64,000 bases of DNA from Platerodrilus igneus (taxonomy: Eukaryota; Arthropoda; Insecta; Coleoptera; Lycidae). This document shows, piece by piece, positions 58,308 through 64,000 of this stretch. Numbering within the stretch: the stretch's first letter is position 1; the number at the start of each line of letters is the position of its first letter. Position numbers and translations under genes: made by a program. The DNA lies in the NCBI GenBank assembly GCA_036346225.1, contig JARFIW010000663.1, positions 1,364,001 through 1,428,000 on the forward strand. Direction: 5' to 3'. Below the pieces are notes generated by a model. It had not been told where the DNA came from. It was given only the letters and a program-made list of their open reading frames with translations, and made no database searches.

Positions 58308-59939
58308 TTTTCATGCGAATGGGCGTTCGTTAGTGTGCGATTTCATATGTCTTAATAAATTACTTTTACTTAATGCGGCATAATTACACAAATTGCATTC
58401 GAATGGACGTTCGTTAGTGTGCGACTTAATATGTATTTTTAAATTACCTTTGATTGATGCGGTATAATTACATAGATTACATGTGAATGGACGTTCGTTA
58501 GCGTGCGACTTCATATGTTTCTGTAAATAAACTTTTTGTGAAGCGGCATAATTACACAATTTGCATGCAAATGGACGTTCGTTAGTGTGCGATTTCATAT
58601 GTCTTAATAAATTACTTTTACTTAATGCGGCATAATTACACAAATTGCATTCGAATGGACGTTCGTTAGTGTGCGACCTCATATGTACTTTTAAATTATA
58701 TTTTTGTGATGCGGAATAATTACACAATTTACATGCGAATGGACGTCCGTTAGTGTGCGACTGCATATGTATTTTTAAACTACTCTTATGTGACGTGGCA
58801 TAATTACATAAATTGCATTCGAATGGACGTTCGTTAGTGTGCGACTGCATATGTATTTTTAAACTACGTTTCTGCGATGCGGCATAATTACACAATCTGC
58901 ATGCGAATGGACGTTCTTTAGTGTGCACCTTCATATGTGCTTTTAAATTTTCTTTCATTGATGCGATATAATTACATAGATTGCATGCGAATGGACGTTC
59001 GTTAGTGTGCGACTTCATATGTTTCTGTAAATTACTTTTTTGTGATGCGGCATAATTACACAATTTGCATGCAAATGGGCGTTCATTAGTGTGCGATTTC
59101 ATATGTCTTAATAAATTGCCTTTACTTGATGCGGCATAATTACACAAATTGCAGTCGAATGGACGTTCGTTAGTGTGCGACATGATATGTATTTTTAAAT
59201 TACTTTTTTGTGATGCGGTATAATTACACAATTTGCATACGAATGGGCGTTCGTTAGTGTGCGACTTCATATGAATCTTTAAACTAATGTTATGTGACGT
59301 GGCATAATTACATAAATTACAAGCAAATGGACGTTCGTTAGTGTGCGACTTAATATGTATTTTTAAATTACCTTTGATTGATGCGGTATAATTACATAGA
59401 TTACATGTGAATGGACGTTCGTAAGCGTGCGACTTCATATGTTTCTGTAAATAAACTTTTTGTGAAGCGGCATAATTACACAATTTGCATGCAAATGGAC
59501 GTTCGTTAGTGTGCGATTTCATATGTCTTAATAAATTACTTTTACTTAATGCGGCATAATTACACAAATTGCATTCGAATGGACGTTCGTTAGTGTGCGA
59601 CCTCATATGTACTTTTAAATTATATTTTTGTGATGCGGAATAATTACACAATTTACATGCGAATGGACGTCCGTTAGTGTGCGACTGCATATCTATTTTT
59701 AAACTACTCTTATGTGACGTGGCATAATTACATAAATTGCATTCGAATGGACGTTCGTTAGTGTGCGACTGCATATGTATTTTTAAACTACGTTTCTGCG
59801 ATGCGGCATAATTACACAATCTGCATGCGAATGGACGTTCTTTAGTGTGCACCTTCATATGTGCTTTTAAATTTTCTTTCATTGATGCGATTATTACATA
59901 GATTGCATGCGAATGGACGTTCTGAGTGTGCGACTTCAT
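58308..59939 (-). pseudogene. Longest intact block, about 19 zinc fingers
   Basis: 542 codons open on the minus strand. The stop at 58308-58310 is TGA at the position of the first cysteine codon (TGC in the other units), so it is a single-base nonsense change. The next unit downstream keeps the finger sequence with a 2-bp loss. The upstream end is a short deletion near 59889-59940 that shifts frame. The apparent ATG is a finger-internal methionine, not a gene start. Confidence 0.85.
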
Positions 59940-60258
59940 ATGTTTCTGTAAATTACTTTTTGTGATGCGGCATAATTACAATTTGCATGCAAATGGGCGT
60001 TCATTAGTGTGCGATTTCATATGTCTTAATAAATTGCCTTTACTTGATGCGGCATAATTACACAAATTGCAGTCGAATGGACGTTCGTTAGTGTGCGACA
60101 TGATATGTATTTTTAAATTACTTTTTTGTGATGCGGTATAATTACACAATTTGCATACGAATGGGCGTTCGTTAGTGTGCGACTTCATATGTATCTTTAA
60201 ACTAATGTTATGTGACGTGGCATAATTACATAAATTACAAGCAAATGGACGTTCGTTA
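58420..60258 (-). repeat. 924-bp higher-order duplication (11 fingers)
   Basis: The run of fingers with distinctive helix residues (MKEN, QKRS, HKSS, QKYN, LSKS, QKVY, IKGN ...) occurs twice in identical order. The marker TCATATGTGCTTTTAAATTT is at 58931 and 59855, exactly 924 bp (11 x 84) apart. Copies are nearly identical over most of their length. The upper copy has several small deletions after 59889 that the lower copy lacks. Confidence 0.88.
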
Positions 60259-60314
60259 GTGTGCGACTGAATATGTATTTTTAAACTGCGTTTCTGCGAT
60301 GCGGCATAATTCAA
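59976..60314 (-). pseudogene. Four-finger open block
   Basis: 112 codons in the finger frame between two deletion lesions. The order is QKRS, HNIS, QKSN, SKGN. Confidence 0.75.
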
Positions 60315-61456
60315 AATTCTGAAATCTTGTGAGTGGCATAATTACATCTTTTAAATTTTTTGGGTGATTCATTAGTTGCATTCATATGTCTTAATAAATT
60401 ACTTTTACTTAATGCGGCATAATTACACAAATTGCATTGAATGGACGTTCGTTAGTGTGCGACTCATATGTACTTTTAAATTTATTTTGTAATGCGGAAT
60501 AATTACACAATTTACATGCGAATGGACTTCTTAGTGTGCGACTTATATCATTTTAAACTACTTTATGTGATGGAATAATTACTAATTGCATTAATGGACT
60601 TCGTTAGTGTGCGACTGATTCTTTTTAAACTACTTTCTGCATGGCATAATTACTCATTGCATGTGAATGGACGTATTTAGTGTGCACTTATTTGTTTGTG
60701 AATATTTTTCATTGATGCTAATTACATGATTGCGAATGGACATTCATTAGTGTGCACATAGTTTTGTAATACTTTTGTGATTCGGTATAATTACATTTGC
60801 ATGAAATGGACGTTCATTAGTGTGCGTTTAATACGTTTTAAAATGCCTTTACTTATGCGGCATAATTACACAATTTGCTGTCGAATGACGTTCTTATGTG
60901 CATATAGGTTTTTTATTACTTTTTGATGCGTAAATTCACAATTTGCTACGAATGGGAGTTCGTTAGTTGCGATTATTGTTTTTAAATTAATGTTATGACG
61001 TGGCATAATTACAAATTCGACAAATGACGTTCGTTAGTGTGCGACGAATGGATTTTAAATGCATTCTGATCGTAAATTACTAATGATGCGAATGGACGTT
61101 CGTTGTGTGCAACTTAATGTGCTTTTAAATTTCTTAATTGATGCGGTTAATTACATAATTGCATGCGAATGACTTCTTATGTTGATTAAGTTTTGAGATA
61201 ACTTTTGTGAATATTACTAATTTGCATGAAATGGACTTGTTAGTGTCATTCATGTGTCGTAATAAATTATTTCTGAATGCGGCATAATTACAAAATTCAT
61301 GAATGGACGTTCGTTAGTGTGCTTCATATTACTTTAATTAATTTATCGGATTAATTACATCAATTACAGCAGGAACTTTTGTGTGCGATCAAATTTTAAA
61401 TACTTTGTAGTGGCATTCATAATTCATTAATGACTTCTTATGTCATAATTATTAAA
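60315..61456 (-). pseudogene. Deletion-riddled part of the zinc-finger array
   Basis: Every unit here can be lined up with the finger consensus, but units are shortened to roughly 65-80 bp by many separate losses of 1-5 bases. Recognisable anchors such as GGACGTTCGTTAGTGTGCGAC and GCGGCATAATTAC persist. Substitutions appear far fewer than deletions. No frame longer than one finger survives. Confidence 0.8.
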
Positions 61457-62626
61457 TCATTTGAATGGACGTTCGTTAATGTGCGACTTCATATGTCTTA
61501 GTAAATTACTTTTCCTTAATGTGGCATAATTACATAAATTGCAGGCCAATGAACGTTCTTTAGTGTGCGACTTCATATGTATCTTTAAACTACTATTATG
61601 TGACGTGGCATAATTACATAAATTACAAGCAAATGGACGTTCGTTAGTGTGCGACTGAATATGTATTTTTAAACTGCGTTTCTGCGATGCGGCATAGTTA
61701 CACAAATTGCATACGAATGGACGTTCGTCAGTGTGCAACTTCATATGTGCTTTTAAATTTTCCTTCATTGTTGCGGTATAATTACATAGATTGCATGCGA
61801 ATGACATTCGTTAGTGTGTGACTTCATGTGTTTCTGTAGATAACTTTTTTGTGATGCGGCATAATCACACAATTTGCAGGCAAATGGACGTTCGTTAGTG
61901 TGCGATTTCATATGTCTTAATAAATATCTTTACTTGATCCGGCATAATTACACAAATTGCATTCGAATGGACGTTCGTTAATGTGCGACTTCATATGTCT
62001 GTGTAAATTACTTTTCCTTGATGTGGCATAATTACATAAATTGCAGGCCAATGAACGTTCTTTAGTGTGCGACTTCATATGTATCTTTAAACTACTATTA
62101 TGTGACGAGGGATAATTACATAGATTACAGGGCAATGAACGTTCGTTAGTGTGCGACTGTATGTATGTTTTAAATGCTTTCTGTGATGCGGTATAATTAC
62201 ACAAATTGCATCCGAATGGGCGTTCGTTAGTGTGCAACTTCATATGTGCTTTTAAATTTTCTTTCATTGATGCGGTATAATTACATAAATTGCATACGAG
62301 TGAACGTTCGTAAGTGTGCGAATTCATATGTTTCTATAAATAACCTTTTTGTGCTGCGGCATAATTATACAATTTGCATGCGATTGGGCGTTCGTTAGTG
62401 TGCGACTTAATACGTATTTTTAAACTACGTTTTTGCGATGCGGTATAATTACACTAATTGCATTCGAATTGACGTTCGGAAGTCTGAACTTCGTATGTAC
62501 TTTGAAATTACCTTTCTGTAATGCGACGTAATTACACAATTTGCATGCCAATGGACGTTCTTCGTTAGTATAAGAAATCACATGTATTTTTAAACTATTT
62601 TTACGTGATGCGGCATAATAACACAA
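61457..62626 (-). pseudogene. Upper zinc-finger blocks
   Basis: Three open stretches (61807-61457, 62327-61917 and 62626-62420) together hold about 11 fingers with linkers HTNERPF, HTKERSL or HINERPF. They are separated by frameshifts. Fingers here differ more from one another than in the lower block, so this is the older part. Confidence 0.8.
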
Positions 62627-63019
62627 ATTGCAGGCGAATGGGCGTTCGTTAGTACGTAACTGTATATGACTTTTTAAAGTGCTTTCGTGTGATGCTCAAA
62701 TAAATTGCATGTAAATCGACGTTTGTTAGTTTGCGGCATCATGTGTCTTTGTAAATAACTTTTAAGTGATGCGGGATAGTTACCTTAGTTACACATTAGT
62801 TAATATGCAACTGTGTATGTTGAAGTACTTTTCTGAGATTCCGTATAATTATACAAATTGCATAAATATTCATGTTCGTTAGTATATGACTGGATAGATA
62901 AATGTAGAACACTTTTGTGATGTTGCATTATCACTAAAATTCTATACAAATGTATAGAGGGATCAGTAAATACATAAATTATATAATAACGAACGTTCCT
63001 TAGTATGTGACCGAGCTAT

Positions 63020-64000
63020 ATATTGAAAAGTTACTATCAATGGACAGTGTTTAAGGGTGCAAACGTACACTTGTTAATAGGTCAATTATTGTAAATATAC
63101 AATAAACACACAAATTCCTGTCTATCTAAATAGGGTATTCCAATAATACTCTAATTTAGGGGACGAGTTGGTTCAATGTTTCTAAAGTTATTACCTCTTA
63201 ATACCAGACATTTGCTCTTACTAAACGATAAATTCTACTAGACACTTTTTACTTCAATATTGGCTATCGATCGTACCGTTCACATGAGATTGTTAAAAGC
63301 GTTGAATACAAAGGCTTCATTTGACTTAATTTTAAATACTTTTTCTATATTTATGTCGATATAATTTACCATTCTTAACGTATATTTGAAACTTACAATA
63401 TCTAAATCATTTCAACGTACCAGCCATTTTAATTAATGTCCTCGAAGATATTTCATTAAATCGAATGATTTTTAAACTACAACATGGATTTAGCAAAAAC
63501 AGAGGGCGTAAGTTTATAAATGTCCAATGAAGCGTTTGAAATTAGGTACTTTAGGATTATTTTATTGGAATAATTATAGAAAGTCAACTCCCTTTATACA
63601 TGAACCACCCACCACACATACCATGACTTGTTTTTATGCCTTTAGCTCAAATTATTTATAATCGAGTGGTTGTGACAGAATAAAATTATTTCTTTTAGTG
63701 GCAATAATCAATGGAAAAAAGGTTTAATATGGAATAAAACGACTTTGTCATGGTTTTACATCCCACACTACCTCGAGTTATATGAGTCACCGGCACTGAA
63801 GACGTTTCATGTAAAAATCTGTGATTCCGCAAATGATGTGTAGATAAATTTGATACCCATTAATATTAGTGGTAATTCAGATTTTGGTTTATCTGACGAT
63901 GCTAGATCTGACGATTTAGGTTTTAAGTTGTTAGAGTAGTTTGTATGTAGGGCAAATGCCCCACTAATGGCCAAGACCATTATTGAACTTTATTAAATGC
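63020..64000. other. Unassigned AT-rich flank
   Basis: No gene, RNA or repeat is recognised in the last kilobase. Confidence 0.5.

Larger units (their letters stand above)
58197..63015 (-). pseudogene. Tandem C2H2 zinc-finger array, decayed
   Basis: About 55 copies of an 84-bp unit encoding one finger, C-x2-C-x12-H-x3-H with linker HTNERPF. The typical unit reads ACNLCNYAASQKSNLKIHMK. Such proteins bind DNA or RNA in the nucleus. Zinc ligands are kept in most units of the lower part. The array has no start codon context, no other domain and no complete frame. Fingers continue below the stop at 58308-58310 in a shifted frame, and the top end fades out near 63015. Poly-finger genes of this type are expanded in many insects. 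This one is best read as a pseudogene or as one large exon with heavy damage. Confidence 0.85.

Noticed and set aside
58197..63015. CRISPR-like reading of the regular 84-bp repeats
   Set aside because: Eukaryotic context, no spacer/repeat alternation, and each unit encodes one C2H2 finger.

Overview
This is AT-rich eukaryotic DNA from an insect nuclear genome. The insect call rests on a classic six-cysteine odorant-binding protein (OBP) gene, two LTR-retroelement types common in arthropods, an R1-like LINE with an insect-type gag, and a tandem C2H2 zinc-finger array. The order of insect cannot be fixed from the sequence. Most of the window is repeats. The host coding evidence is one gene assembled exon by exon, plus fragments.

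Layout. (1) 0.5-25.9 kb, minus strand: an OBP gene. Six exons (23322-23260, 23208-23133, 23082-23030, 9249-9214, 9162-9054, 3625-3558) have GT/AG junctions and compatible phases. They encode a signal peptide plus a mature chain with all six cysteines. Its introns swell to about 13.8 kb and 5.4 kb and hold a solo gypsy LTR, a 2.3 kb 9-bp minisatellite, a CTCGG-type simple-repeat block, a fold-back palindrome and copies of a dispersed repeat. The gene is bracketed by two direct copies of a 2.1 kb repeat that sits in (TA)n tracts. (2) 26-32.3 kb: a third, diverged copy of that repeat, an inverted-repeat pair about 2 kb apart, and a 1.3 kb duplicated unit with splice-like borders. (3) 32.3-38.4 kb: a non-autonomous LTR retroelement on the minus strand, with gag remnants, no pol and a 4-bp target duplication ACCT. 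(4) 38.7-47.7 kb: a full-length but mutated gypsy/errantivirus-like element on the minus strand with gag, pol and env-like parts and target duplication CGCG. (5) 47.7-53.5 kb: an R1-like LINE on the plus strand with gag, endonuclease, reverse transcriptase and RNase H, broken by frameshifts. (6) 54.8-55.1 kb, minus strand: a likely terminal exon built on 24-residue repeats with PPxY motifs. (7) 58.2-63.0 kb, minus strand: a decayed tandem C2H2 zinc-finger array with a 924-bp higher-order duplication and a segment full of small deletions.

How the parts relate. The OBP gene is the only host gene I can assemble, and it looks intact through its sixth cysteine; only its last few residues are uncertain. 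The transposable elements act as insertions that lengthen introns, separate host fragments and give direct repeats around the OBP locus. No new defence or metabolic system is apparent. The most notable items are the 20-kb OBP gene inside a repeat cage, the target-site preference shared by the two gypsy insertions, and the deletion-rich zinc-finger array. All identities and homologies were judged by eye from the sequence.
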